64,000 bases of DNA, from NCBI RefSeq assembly GCF_900105245.1, contig NZ_FNSZ01000001.1, positions 2,356,001 through 2,420,000 of the forward strand, in the 5' to 3' direction. The notes beneath the pieces were generated by a model. The model worked only from the letters and a program-made list of their open reading frames with translations, made no database searches and had not been told where the DNA came from. Below are positions 1 to 8,889 of this stretch, piece by piece. This stretch comes from Streptomyces sp. 1222.5. Lineage in GTDB: Bacteria; Actinomycetota; Actinomycetes; Streptomycetales; Streptomycetaceae. Every line of letters begins with the position of its first letter. Position 1 is the first letter of the stretch. The position numbers and the translations under genes are program-made.

Positions 1-525
1 CGGGCGGTGCGCGTGGGCGGGGTCGAGGTCGGTGCGCAGGCCGCCGGCCGCGGCCTCGGCGGCGGGGCGGCCGAGCCAGGGCAGCTCGTGGTGGACGGGG
101 AACACCGGCCGTCCGTCGTGGAGTTGGTAGGCGCTGTCGGAGTCGCGGCGGTGCAGCGAGGAGCAGCCGAGGGCGGCGGCCAGCAGGAAGGCGCGGTTGG
201 TGCAGGCGCCGTAGGAGACGGCGGGCGGCAGCATCAGGCGCAGCAGGCGCTCGGGCTCGGGCGGTCCTGCGCGTTCGACGGCCCGGCGCAGGAAGGCGCG
301 CTGGGCGGACTCGTCGAGGTGGTGGACGGTGACGCCGGGCACGGGGCGGAGTCCGGCGACGACCCGGGTGTGCTCGGCGCGGGTGCGGTCGCCGGAGGAG
401 TCGAGGATGAGCAGCTGGACGTCCGCGCCGTGGTCGCGGGCGGCGTGGGCGGCCTCCTCGTGGACGGCGGTGAGGGTGGCGGAGCAGGCCCGGTTGGTGG
501 GCAGGCAGAGGCAGATGCGGTTCAC
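1..525 (-). CDS. DUF6271-like protein, glycosyltransferase-A-like (partial)
   Basis: The gene reads leftward from a GTG at 525 and runs off the window edge, so only about 175 N-terminal residues are visible. The protein begins MNRICLCLPTNRAC and contains LLILDSSGD, VSYGACTNRAF and SLHRRDSDS. This is the layout I recall for the DUF6271 family, in which an N-terminal Rossmann-like nucleotide-sugar region and an RRDSDS motif suggest a GT-A-like fold. The function is not established. The GTG start overlaps the stop of the upstream dioxygenase (GTGA), so the two are translationally coupled and probably work in the same pathway. The family name is from memory; the coding call is firm. Confidence 0.7.
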   Translation of the reverse strand, partial: MNRICLCLPTNRACSATLTAVHEEAAHAARDHGADVQLLILDSSGDRTRAEHTRVVAGLRPVPGVTVHHLDESAQRAFLRRAVERAGPPEPERLLRLMLPPAVSYGACTNRAFLLAAALGCSSLHRRDSDSAYQLHDGRPVFPVHHELPWLGRPAAEAAAGGLRTDLDPAHAHRP

Positions 526-1553
526 TGTGCCTCTTCCGCGGCGGCCCAGGAGTCCAGTCCGAGCAGCTTCCTGCCGAGCCCGCTGAGCGCGGCCGGGCCG
601 TAGCGGAGGGCCTCCGGTTCACGGGCGTCGCCGAGGAGGGTGCCGTTCCAGTCGGGGGTGGCCAGGGTGTGCCAGGAGTGCACGCGGGAGTCGCGCAGCG
701 CGGTGTGTTCCTCCAGGGCGGGCATCATCGACAGGTACTGGACGGCCCTGACACCGTTGTCGGAGAGGTTGGGCGCCACGCCGTGCGCGAGCAGGCCGTT
801 GAAGATCAGCAGGTCGCCGGCCTGGAGTTCGGGGCGGACGACCGGGAACTCGTCGCGGTCGGTGCCGGGGCGGACCGGGTCGCGGCCGGGCGGCCGGCCG
901 AGGCGCCACTCCTCGAACCGGCGGAAGAGCTCGGGGGCGCACTGGAAGCCGCCGAGTTCGGGCCGGGTGTCGTTCAGCGCGATGATGCCCTGGACGCGCT
1001 GCGGGAGCACGGCGAGGGTGGTGTCGACGTCCCAGTGCAGCTCGATGTCGAAGCCCTCGTCGGTAGGCTCGATGAGGGAACGCGAACGGGTGCGTACGTT
1101 GGGCGGGTTGAGGTTGAGCCGGTCCAGGGTGACCCACAGTTCCTCGCAGTCCCAGATGTCCGCGAAGGCGTCGTGGACGCGGTGCGTCTGGCGGCTGTCC
1201 CAGATCAGCTGGTGGTGGTAGGCCTCGACGAAGCCGTAGATGTAGAGGTGCCGGTCCAGCTCGGAACGGAACTCCGGTGCCTCGTACCAGGTTTCCGGGC
1301 GGTCGGGGTCGAGGCCCTGGAACTGCCAGGCGAAGTCGAGCAGGCCCTTGGCCTCGCCGGGGGTGATGGCCTCGCGTACGACGACGTAGCCGTAGCGCTG
1401 CCAGAAGGCGAAGTCCGCCGCGGACAGCACCTTGAGGGGCCGGGTCTTCTCGATGTCACGCAGGGGTGTCGGGGCGAAGTAGGTCTCGCCGTCGGCGCTG
1501 AAGTAGGGGCGGTCGGTGGCCGCCCGGTGGAGGCGGGAGAAGGGCGTCTGCAT
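522..1553 (-). CDS. Phytanoyl-CoA dioxygenase (PhyH) family protein
   Basis: This 343-residue protein looks like a non-haem Fe(II)/2-oxoglutarate oxygenase. The HxD iron ligands are in LHWDVD (about residue 175), the distal histidine in LAHGVAPN, and a downstream arginine (RAVQYL) can bind the 2-oxoglutarate carboxylate. The start ATG at 1553 is preceded by GGAG about 8 nt upstream; a longer open frame continues upstream but has no coding character. The 3' end overlaps the DUF6271-like gene by 4 bp, which suggests a two-gene tailoring unit. PhyH enzymes hydroxylate or halogenate small molecules or carrier-bound amino acids in natural-product pathways; the substrate here cannot be told from sequence. 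Confidence 0.87.
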   Translation of the reverse strand: MQTPFSRLHRAATDRPYFSADGETYFAPTPLRDIEKTRPLKVLSAADFAFWQRYGYVVVREAITPGEAKGLLDFAWQFQGLDPDRPETWYEAPEFRSELDRHLYIYGFVEAYHHQLIWDSRQTHRVHDAFADIWDCEELWVTLDRLNLNPPNVRTRSRSLIEPTDEGFDIELHWDVDTTLAVLPQRVQGIIALNDTRPELGGFQCAPELFRRFEEWRLGRPPGRDPVRPGTDRDEFPVVRPELQAGDLLIFNGLLAHGVAPNLSDNGVRAVQYLSMMPALEEHTALRDSRVHSWHTLATPDWNGTLLGDAREPEALRYGPAALSGLGRKLLGLDSWAAAEEAQ

Positions 1554-1637
1554 GCGATCACTCCGGGGTGTTGGTCGGGCACCTTCGGGTCGTGCGTGAG
1601 ACATGTGCCGGTGGCATGCGCCAGGGCAAGAGGAACC

Positions 1638-1682
1638 GCCGGATTCGGCGGGGGGGTGAAGGACTGCCGGATTCGGCGGGGG
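1638..1682. repeat. Short direct repeat GCCGGATTCGGCGGGGG, two copies
   Basis: A 17-bp sequence occurs at 1638-1654 and again at 1666-1682, 28 bp apart, in the gap upstream of the dioxygenase gene. Each copy contains GCCG-GATT-CGGC, which can form a short hairpin. It could be a regulator site, a weak terminator for the GH3 gene, or neutral. Confidence 0.5.
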
Positions 1683-1735
1683 TGAGGGACCGGCCGCCCG
1701 CGGGGAGGAGGAGCGGGCGGCCGGGAGCCGGACGG

Positions 1736-3235
1736 TCAGCCGGCGACGACGGCCTCGGCCGCCGCCACGCCGCAGACGCGGGCGGCGCCGTACGTGGCGA
1801 TGTGCGAGGCACCGCGCGGCGGGGCCTGCGGCAGGCCCATCTCGACCACGACGGTGTCGGGCCGGGCGTCGAGCAGGGTGTCGAGGGCGGAGCCCATCCA
1901 GTCGTGCCGGTGCTCGTCGCGCACCACGGCGACGATCCGGCGGCCGTCGGCCTCGGCGAGCACGGCCTTGCCCGCGTCCGGGCCGGAGAAGGAGCCGGAC
2001 GTGCTGCCGGGCAGCAGCCGGCCCAGTTCGGCGGCCACACCCCACGGGGTCTGGTCGCCGACGGCGATGTTGGGGGCCGGGTTGAACTGGGCGACGTACA
2101 CCGGTCCGCCGACGGGTGCGGCGGCGCCGGCGCGGGTCACGGTCAGGGCGCGGCGGGCCGCGACCAGGCCGATCTCCGGGTCGGGTGCGGTCTTCTCCGC
2201 GTCGCCGCGGGCCGCGGCGGTCCAGGCGGCGAGGTCGCGCACCCGGGCGGCGGCGTCGGCCAGCCGCTCCTCGGGCAGTTCGCCGGAGCGTACGGCGGCC
2301 ACGAGCGCGTCCCGCAGGGTGAGCACGGTGCCCTCGTCGCACAGGCCGCCGCCCACGCAGATGGCGTCGGCGCCGGCCGCGATCGCCAGGACCACCCCGT
2401 GCGCCAGGCCGTAGGTGCCGGATATCGCCCGCATCTCCATGCCGTCGGTGACGATCAGGCCCTGGTAGCCGAGTTCGCCGCGCAGCAGGTCGGTGAGGAC
2501 GCGCCGGGAGAGGGTGCCGGGGCGGTCCGGGTCGAGGGCGGGCACCAGGATGTGCGCGCTCATGACGGCCCGGGTGCCGGCGGCGATCGCGGCCCGGAAG
2601 GGCGGCAGTTCGCGGGCGTAGAGGGTCTCGGCGTCGACGTCGATGCGCGGGACGGCGTGGTGGGAGTCGACGTTGGTGTCGCCGTGCCCGGGGAAGTGCT
2701 TGGTGCAGGCGGCGACGCCGGTGGACTGCAGGCCCTCCACCCAGGCCGCGGTGTGCCGGGCGACCAGGTCGGTGCTCGCGCCGAAGGAGCGGACGCCGAT
2801 GACGGGGTTGTCGGGGTTGGCGTTGACGTCGGCGGACGGCGCCCAGTCGAAGTTGACGCCGCAGGCGGCCAGGCGGCGGCCCAGCTCGCGGGAGACGGCG
2901 CGGGTGAGGTCCGGGTCGTCGACGGCGCCGAGGGCGTGGTTGCCGGGGAAGGAGGAGCCGGTGCGCACGTCGAGGCGGGTGACGTCGCCGCTCTCCTCGT
3001 CGATGGCGATGAGCAGGTCGTCCCGCTCGGCCCGCAACTGGTCGGTCAGGGCCGTGACTTGAGCCTCGCTGACGACGTTGCGGCCGAACAGGGCGACGGA
3101 GGCGAGGCCTTCACCGAGGCGGCGGCGCACCCAGTCGGGCGCGGTGGTGCCGTCGAACCCCGGCTGCAGCACCGCGAGGGCGTCCCGGGTGAGGGTGTCC
3201 GGGCCGGTGGCGAGTGTGGTCATCGGGGGCGTCAT
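1736..3235 (-). CDS. Glycoside hydrolase family 3 (NagZ-like beta-N-acetylglucosaminidase)
   Basis: The protein (499 residues) has the NagZ signature KHFPGHGDTNVDSHH (around residue 170), whose His/Asp pair serves as the acid/base, and VTDGMEMRAI, which carries the nucleophilic aspartate. It likely removes terminal N-acetylglucosamine from chito-oligosaccharides or cell-wall fragments. No signal peptide is visible, so it should act in the cytoplasm on imported sugars. The ATG at 3235 overlaps the stop of the upstream ABC permease gene (ATGA); an in-frame ATG at 3223 is an alternative start. It is the last gene of the sugar-import operon, which supports import followed by intracellular hydrolysis. 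The C-terminal part has the usual GH3 extension. Confidence 0.9.
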   Translation of the reverse strand: MTPPMTTLATGPDTLTRDALAVLQPGFDGTTAPDWVRRRLGEGLASVALFGRNVVSEAQVTALTDQLRAERDDLLIAIDEESGDVTRLDVRTGSSFPGNHALGAVDDPDLTRAVSRELGRRLAACGVNFDWAPSADVNANPDNPVIGVRSFGASTDLVARHTAAWVEGLQSTGVAACTKHFPGHGDTNVDSHHAVPRIDVDAETLYARELPPFRAAIAAGTRAVMSAHILVPALDPDRPGTLSRRVLTDLLRGELGYQGLIVTDGMEMRAISGTYGLAHGVVLAIAAGADAICVGGGLCDEGTVLTLRDALVAAVRSGELPEERLADAAARVRDLAAWTAAARGDAEKTAPDPEIGLVAARRALTVTRAGAAAPVGGPVYVAQFNPAPNIAVGDQTPWGVAAELGRLLPGSTSGSFSGPDAGKAVLAEADGRRIVAVVRDEHRHDWMGSALDTLLDARPDTVVVEMGLPQAPPRGASHIATYGAARVCGVAAAEAVVAG

Positions 3236-4062
3236 CCCTTCACGGCGCCGTCGGTCAGACCGCTGACAGCCTTGCGTTGCAGGAAGATGAAGAGGATCAG
3301 GATGGGCAGCGAGAACAAGGACGAGGCGGCCATGGTGGCACCCCAGTCGTCACCGAAGGCGGTGCGGAACTGCGAGAGCCACAGCGGCAGGGTCTGCTTC
3401 TCGTTCGCCTTGTTGAGGATCAGGACCAGCGGGAACTCGTTCCAGGCGGTGATGAAGCCGAACAGCGAGGTCGCCATCAGTCCCGGCGCGAGCAGCGGGA
3501 AGATCACCTTGACGAAGGCCTGGAGGCGGTTGCAGCCGTCGACCATGGCCGACTCCTCCAGCTCCTTCGGCACGGCCGCGACGTAGCCGCGCAGCGTCAG
3601 GATGGTCAGCGGGAGCACCATCATCGTGTAGAAGACGGTGAGCGGGACGAGGCTGTCGAGCATGTCGTTGTCACGGACGATCATGTAGATGGCGATGATC
3701 ATGACCTCCCAGGGGGCCATCTGCGCCAGCATGAAGGTCACGATGAGTCCGCGCCGGCCCTTGAACCGCATCCGCGTGAGGGCGAAGGCCGCCAGCAGGG
3801 CGATGACGAGCGAGAACACCACCGACAGCACGGTGACGGTGACCGAGTTCGCGACCAGCGTCCAGAAGTTGTCGGCGTCGACGGCCTTCTCGAAGTGGTC
3901 GAATGTGACGTCGGTCGGGAACCACACCGGGTCGTCGGCGATGATGTCGCCGGCCGGCTTGAAGGCCGTGGCGAACATCCAGTAGACGGGGAACACGAAG
4001 CCGACGAAGAGGACGACGGCGGTCGCGTTGGGCCACAGGCGGCCGAAGGCGGAGCGCTTCAC
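3232..4062 (-). CDS. Carbohydrate ABC transporter permease (MalG-like)
   Basis: A 276-residue inner-membrane protein with about six hydrophobic segments. The cytoplasmic EAA-type loop appears as ELEESAMVDGCNRLQAF, the site where the ATPase docks. The start is GTG at 4062, overlapping the stop of the preceding permease gene, with AGGAGG about 8 nt upstream. It pairs with the MalF-like permease to form the channel of a CUT1-type sugar importer. No ATPase gene is present in the operon; in Streptomyces such importers usually share the ATPase MsiK encoded elsewhere. Confidence 0.92.
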   Translation of the reverse strand: MKRSAFGRLWPNATAVVLFVGFVFPVYWMFATAFKPAGDIIADDPVWFPTDVTFDHFEKAVDADNFWTLVANSVTVTVLSVVFSLVIALLAAFALTRMRFKGRRGLIVTFMLAQMAPWEVMIIAIYMIVRDNDMLDSLVPLTVFYTMMVLPLTILTLRGYVAAVPKELEESAMVDGCNRLQAFVKVIFPLLAPGLMATSLFGFITAWNEFPLVLILNKANEKQTLPLWLSQFRTAFGDDWGATMAASSLFSLPILILFIFLQRKAVSGLTDGAVKG

Positions 4063-5057
4063 AGCTCGTCCTCCTCTTGCTTGAGCACCATGCGCAGGTA
4101 GTACGAGGTGAGCGCGATCAGGGCCAGGATGGTCAGGAAGGAGATCGCCGCGCCGACCCCGAAGTGCTGGTTGCCGACGCCCTCGACGTAGGCGTAGATC
4201 GGCAGCGTCTCGGTGAGGTGGTCCGGGCCGCCCTCGTTGAGCGCGAAGATCTGGGTGAACGACTTGAAGACCCAGATCACTTCGAGGAACGTCGTCGCGT
4301 AGAGGAACGGCCGCAGGAAGGGCAGCGTCACCGAGGTGAAGCTCTTCCAGGTGTCCGCGCCGTCCAGCGCGGCGGCCTCGTACAGTTCCCGGGGGATGGT
4401 GGTGGTGGCGGCGTAGAGGTTGATCGCCACGAAGGGGACCGACTGCCAGACGATCAGCAGGGTGACCACGGCGAACGTGGAGAACTGGGTCTCCAGCCAG
4501 TTGTGGTCGGCCATGGAGTGCCAGCCGAGCTTGTCCAGCACCCAGTTGACGACGCCGAAGCGCTGGGCGAACAGCCACTGGTAGACGGTGGTGGCCGCGA
4601 TGATGGGCATGGCCCAGGCGAGGACGAGGCCCACCAGGAGCAGCAGCCGCATCTTCTTGCCGAGGCGCGCCAGGAGCAGTCCGACCAGGGTGCCGAAGCC
4701 CATGATCAGGACGACGTTTGCGGCGGTGAAGAAGACCGAGCGCTCGGCGACGTGCCAGAACTCCGACTCGGTCAGGACGTCCCGGTAGTTGTCGAAACCG
4801 GTCCACTCGGTGAGGTGCTGGATGAGCTGCCGCGGGTTGAGGTTCTGGAACGACAGCATGCCGTTCTTGACCAGGGGCCAGCCGAGCAGGACCGCGGTGG
4901 CCAGCAGCGCGGGCAGCAGGAGCAGATAGGGGGCGGCGACGCCCCGGCGGGAGGACGCCCGGGAGGTGCGGTCCTCACCTCGCGGCGGCGCCGGCACCCG
5001 GGCCTTGCGGACAGCGGGCTCCCCGGCCGTGTCCGTGCCTTCGGTCTGCACTGACAT
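4059..5057 (-). CDS. Sugar ABC transporter permease (MalF-like)
   Basis: A 332-residue membrane protein beginning MSVQTEG, with a basic N-terminal tail followed by about six membrane helices. The EAA loop is ELYEAAALDGADTWKSF. I chose the ATG at 5057 because GAAGAG lies about 10 nt upstream; the frame stays open further upstream without coding character. It lies between the solute-binding protein gene and the second permease gene, all on the same strand, so it is the second gene of the import operon. Confidence 0.92.
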   Translation of the reverse strand: MSVQTEGTDTAGEPAVRKARVPAPPRGEDRTSRASSRRGVAAPYLLLLPALLATAVLLGWPLVKNGMLSFQNLNPRQLIQHLTEWTGFDNYRDVLTESEFWHVAERSVFFTAANVVLIMGFGTLVGLLLARLGKKMRLLLLVGLVLAWAMPIIAATTVYQWLFAQRFGVVNWVLDKLGWHSMADHNWLETQFSTFAVVTLLIVWQSVPFVAINLYAATTTIPRELYEAAALDGADTWKSFTSVTLPFLRPFLYATTFLEVIWVFKSFTQIFALNEGGPDHLTETLPIYAYVEGVGNQHFGVGAAISFLTILALIALTSYYLRMVLKQEEDEL

Positions 5058-5177
5058 GAGTTGCCATCTCTTCCGTGGCCGTACGGACGACTTGCCCGGC
5101 CGCGCGCACGGCACCGGCGGCCGTCCGCACGGCACAGGTGTGCCGGGGGTGCCCGTGCGGCACCCCCGGCGCGGGTT

Positions 5178-6458
5178 CTAGTTCTGCTGGGCCAGGCGCT
5201 TGTTGATCTCGCCCTCGACCTGCTTGGCGGCGTCCGCCGGGGACTTACCGTTGAGCACCGCGGTCATGTAGGACTTGATCGGGTTCGGGGTGTTCTCCAC
5301 CGCGGCCCACTCGGGGATCAGCGGGGTGGTGCCACCGGCCGCGGCACCCGGAGCGGCGGCCTCGGCGGCGCCGTTGCCCTTGAGGTTGCTCTCCAGGGAC
5401 TCCTTGTTCGGGATGACGCCGTTGAGCTTGGCGAGCTGGCCCTCGAACTGGTCGGAGAGGGCGATCTTCAGGAACTCCTTGGCCAGGGACTGCTTCTTGC
5501 TGTTCTGGGCGACCGCGAGGTTGGAGCCGCCGAGGAAAACGCCCTCGGGCTTGTCGGCCGTCTCGCCCGGGATGGTGAAGTAGCCGAGGTCCTTCTCGAT
5601 GGCCTTGTTGGCCTGGATGGCCGTACCGGCCTCCCAGCCCATCCCGATGATGGCGCCGGTCTTGCCCTTGGCGAAGACGGTGGCCTGCTGCGGGTTGGCC
5701 TCGTCCTTGTCCTTGGGGGCCTCGGAGTAGGAGGCGTACTTCTTGTAGATCTCCATGGCGGCGCTCACCTTGGGGTCGCCGAGGTTGGAGACGTACTTGT
5801 CGCCGTCCTTCTTCACCAGGTCGGCGCCCTGGCCGATGGTCAGGCCGTCGAAGAAGTACCAGTTCTGGCCGGGCAGGTAGATCGGCTCGGCGTCGGTCTT
5901 CTTGCCGATGGCCTGAAGGTCCTTGAAGAACTCGTCCCGGGTCTTGGGGGTGTCCTTGATGCCGGCCTTCGCCCAGATCTTCTTGTTGTAGATGACGACG
6001 CGGTTGGCGAAGTACCACGGGGCGGCGTACTGCTTGCCGTCGTAGACGGAGGACTGCGAGACCGACTGGGTCCAGTCGGCGCCGATCTCCTGCTTGAGGT
6101 CGCCCAGTTCGGCGAGGCCGCCGGTGACCGCGTAGGCGGGCGTCTGGGTGTTGCCCACCTCGATGACGTCCGGCGGGGTCGACTCGGAGAGGGCGGTGGT
6201 GATCTTCTGCTGGATCCCGTCCCACTTCTGGATCTCGAACTTCACCTTGGCGCCGGTCTTCTTCGCGAAGGCGGCCTGGACGTCCTTGGTCCACTGCGGT
6301 GGCGCGGAACCGTCCATCGTCCAGACGGTGAGCGTCTGGCCCTTCCAGCTCGCCGGCCCCGCGTCCTTGCCACTGTCCTTGCCGTCGTCGCCGCCACACG
6401 CCGAGACGGAGACCATCATGCCCGCGATCACGATCGCGGCAGCAAGCTTGCGCTTCAC
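5178..6458 (-). CDS. Extracellular sugar-binding lipoprotein (ABC importer)
   Basis: A 426-residue family 1 solute-binding protein. The N-terminus is a lipoprotein signal, MKRKLAAAIVIAGMMVSVSAC, with lipid attachment predicted at Cys21, so the protein is anchored to the outer face of the membrane. The body contains typical sugar-binding protein segments such as QTLTVWTMDG and a lysine-rich first lobe. It is the first gene of the operon running to the GH3 hydrolase and faces a DasR-like regulator across a 300-bp region with dre-like palindromes. The ligand is therefore probably N-acetylglucosamine, chitobiose or a related amino sugar; this is inferred from context only. Confidence 0.92.
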   Translation of the reverse strand: MKRKLAAAIVIAGMMVSVSACGGDDGKDSGKDAGPASWKGQTLTVWTMDGSAPPQWTKDVQAAFAKKTGAKVKFEIQKWDGIQQKITTALSESTPPDVIEVGNTQTPAYAVTGGLAELGDLKQEIGADWTQSVSQSSVYDGKQYAAPWYFANRVVIYNKKIWAKAGIKDTPKTRDEFFKDLQAIGKKTDAEPIYLPGQNWYFFDGLTIGQGADLVKKDGDKYVSNLGDPKVSAAMEIYKKYASYSEAPKDKDEANPQQATVFAKGKTGAIIGMGWEAGTAIQANKAIEKDLGYFTIPGETADKPEGVFLGGSNLAVAQNSKKQSLAKEFLKIALSDQFEGQLAKLNGVIPNKESLESNLKGNGAAEAAAPGAAAGGTTPLIPEWAAVENTPNPIKSYMTAVLNGKSPADAAKQVEGEINKRLAQQN

Positions 6459-6550
6459 GCCACCCTCCTCAGGGATGCCACTAACCCCCCACGCCCTCGG
6501 CGGTGACCTGCGTACGACGCTGTTGCACGTAGGGCTCGGGCCTGGTCACT

Positions 6551-6566
6551 AATGGTGTAGACCAGT
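6551..6566. promoter_or_regulatory. dre-like DasR operator, best copy
   Basis: AATGGTGTAGACCAGT matches the 16-bp dre palindrome known for DasR (core TGGTCTAGACCA) at all but one core base. It lies about 95 bp upstream of the binding-protein gene and about 195 bp upstream of the GntR gene, so it could control both. Confidence 0.72.
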
Positions 6567-6575
6567 ACCCCGGAG

Positions 6576-6591
6576 CTTGGCCTAGACCTTT
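6576..6591. promoter_or_regulatory. dre-like site, weak copy
   Basis: CTTGGCCTAGACCTTT keeps the CTAGACC half and TTGG of the dre palindrome with about three mismatches. It lies 10 bp from the stronger site and may act cooperatively or be chance. Confidence 0.35.
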
Positions 6592-6691
6592 CGGGGTGTC
6601 AAGGGTGGTCAGGGAAGCCGATTACGGCCGTTACGAGAACGTCATCGGAGCGCGTCCGTCCCCTTCGCCCGACCTTCACCCGAAGCGTTCA

Positions 6692-6707
6692 GTTGGACTA
6701 GACCATA
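6692..6707. promoter_or_regulatory. dre-like DasR operator, GntR-proximal copy
   Basis: GTTGGACTAGACCATA contains TGGACTAGACCA, one base off the dre core. It lies about 50 bp upstream of the GntR start codon, a position suited to autoregulation. Confidence 0.65.
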
Positions 6708-6759
6708 GGGCAGTTGGTCGCTATAACGGGAGCCCATCGACACAGCCGGGAAGGCAGGC

Positions 6760-7593
6760 ATGACCACGGACGTCAGCGGCGCCCAGCCACGCGGCGGAGC
6801 GCCCGGCCGCATCGCGCGCGTGCCGAAGTACTACCGGATCAAGCAGCAGCTCATCGCCATGGCCGAGACCCTCGTCCCCGGTGCGGCCATGCCCGCGGAA
6901 CGCCTGCTCGCCGTCCGGTTCGGCACCTCGCGGACCACCGTCCGGCAGGCGCTGCAGGAACTCGTGGGCGAGGGCCGCCTGGACCGGATCCAGGGCAAGG
7001 GCACCTTCGTGTCGCAGCCCAAGCTCTACCGCACGCTCCAGCTGACCTCGCACACCGAGGACATGCGCGCCCAGGGGCTCACGCCGGCCTCGCGGACGCT
7101 GGACATCGGGGAGATCCCGGCGGACGAGAAGCTGGCGGGCCTGCTCGGCATCGCGATCGGCGGGCGGGTGCTGCGCATCGAGCGGCTGCGGCTGGCCGGC
7201 GGCGCCCCGATGGCGATCGAGACGACCCATCTGTCGGCGCCACGCTTCCCCGGGCTGCGCCGCTCCCTGGCCGGCTGCCCCTCCCTCTACACGGCGCTCG
7301 CCGACGTGTACGGGGTCCACCTCGCGGAGGCCGACGAGACCATCGAGACCTCGCTCTCCACTCCGCGCGAGGCTCAACTCCTCGCCACCGAAGTGGGGTT
7401 GCCGATGCTGCTGCTGTCCCGGCACTCACGGGACGCGGACGGCACCCCGGTGGAGTGGGTGCGCTCGGTGTACCGCGGCTCCCGCTACAAGTTCGTGGCC
7501 GCCCTCCAGCGGCCGGACGGCGACCGCACCCCCGCCCCCACCCGCCGGAGGAACGCTCCGCCGGACCGGGAGCCCGGCCAGGCCCGGTCCTGA
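6760..7593 (+). CDS. GntR/HutC-family regulator, DasR-like
   Basis: A 277-residue regulator. The winged helix is at about residues 20-90 ([25 protein letters not shown]) and is followed by a UTRA ligand-binding domain ending [12 protein letters not shown] recall DasR of S. coelicolor having nearly the same phrases ([25 protein letters not shown]), so this is DasR or a close paralogue. DasR binds dre sites and releases them on binding glucosamine-6-phosphate. The ATG at 6760 has GGGAAGG upstream. It is divergent from the sugar-import operon with dre-like sites between, so it probably controls both. The partner genes differ from the usual dasABC, so I favour a paralogue. Confidence 0.9.
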   Translation: MTTDVSGAQPRGGAPGRIARVPKYYRIKQQLIAMAETLVPGAAMPAERLLAVRFGTSRTTVRQALQELVGEGRLDRIQGKGTFVSQPKLYRTLQLTSHTEDMRAQGLTPASRTLDIGEIPADEKLAGLLGIAIGGRVLRIERLRLAGGAPMAIETTHLSAPRFPGLRRSLAGCPSLYTALADVYGVHLAEADETIETSLSTPREAQLLATEVGLPMLLLSRHSRDADGTPVEWVRSVYRGSRYKFVAALQRPDGDRTPAPTRRRNAPPDREPGQARS

Positions 7594-7629
7594 ACGGAGC
7601 CGGGCACCGGCCGGGCCGGGCGTGCGCGT

Positions 7630-8145
<516 letters not shown>

Positions 8146-8288
8146 TCATGGAACCGTGCGGTAGTTGTCCGCGTGTTGTCACGCTTCACGGCGGGCGGTT
8201 CCGGGGCGTTCACGGCGGGGGCATGGTCTAGGCATGCAGGGCGCGGACCGGATCCGCCGGTCCCCCGCATCCGATGTGGAGGTGCGCC

Positions 8289-8480
8289 ATGTGCTCCCAC
8301 CCGACTTCCCTCTCCCCGTCCCCCGCCCACCGGCACCCCGTGGCCGCCCACCCCGAGCAGGGCTGGACGCTGCTGTGCGACGGCTCGATCGTCTTCGACG
8401 ACAGCGGGGAGCTGCACCCGGACGGCAGCGTGGTCCCGCCGTGCCGGGTGCCCGCGCAGCGGCTCGCGCCGGCCGCCTGA
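8289..8480 (+). CDS. DUF5999 small protein
   Basis: A 63-residue protein beginning MCSHPTSL with a perfect GGAGG 6 nt upstream of the ATG at 8289. The core HPEQGWTLLCDGSIVFDDSGELHPDGSVVPP is characteristic of the short DUF5999 family widespread in Streptomyces. The function is unknown. It converges tail-to-tail with the RidA gene 10 bp away. Confidence 0.85.
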   Translation: MCSHPTSLSPSPAHRHPVAAHPEQGWTLLCDGSIVFDDSGELHPDGSVVPPCRVPAQRLAPAA

Positions 8481-8490
8481 CCGGCGTGCC

Positions 8491-8889
8491 CTACGGCAGC
8501 ACGGCGAACCCGTCGAGCTCCACCAGCGCCCGCTCGTCCCACAGCCGTACGACCTCCACGACCGCCATCGCGGGATAGTCCCGGCCCGCCGAGTCCCGCC
8601 AGAGGCGGCCGAGTTCGCGGGCCCGGGCGCGGTAGTCGGCCACGTCCGTGGCGTACACGGTGACGCGGGCCAGGTCGGCGGGGGTGCCGCCGGCCGCACG
8701 CAGGGCGCCGAGGAGGTTGCCGAGCGCCTTCTCGAACTGCTCGGGCAGCGTGTCGCCGGTGATCTTGCCGTCGGTGTCGAGGGCGGTCTGCCCCGCGAGG
8801 AACACCACGCGGGAGCCGGTCGCGACGACCGCGTGGGAGAAGCCCGTGGGCGGGGACAGTTCGGGCGGGTTGACGCGCTCGGTCGTCAT
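8491..8889 (-). CDS. RidA family (YjgF/YER057c/UK114) protein
   Basis: A 132-residue RidA-like protein with FSHAVVATGSRVVFLAGQTA at the N-terminus and YPAMAVVEVVRLWDERALVELDGFAV near the end. RidA proteins hydrolyse reactive enamines and imines to ketones, releasing ammonia. The start at 8889 overlaps the stop of the acyl-CoA dehydrogenase gene (ATGA), so the two are co-translated. In the pathway proposed here it could release the amino group from a dearomatised aminocyclohexene-carboxyl-CoA; that role is inference. The arginine conserved in archetypal RidA cannot be assigned with confidence, so it may belong to a Rid subgroup. Confidence 0.88.
   Translation of the reverse strand: MTTERVNPPELSPPTGFSHAVVATGSRVVFLAGQTALDTDGKITGDTLPEQFEKALGNLLGALRAAGGTPADLARVTVYATDVADYRARARELGRLWRDSAGRDYPAMAVVEVVRLWDERALVELDGFAVLP

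Noticed and set aside
1568..3586. Plus-strand frame of 672 codons over the GH3 gene
   Set aside because: Low-complexity antisense frame; the minus strand carries clear GH3 catalytic motifs.
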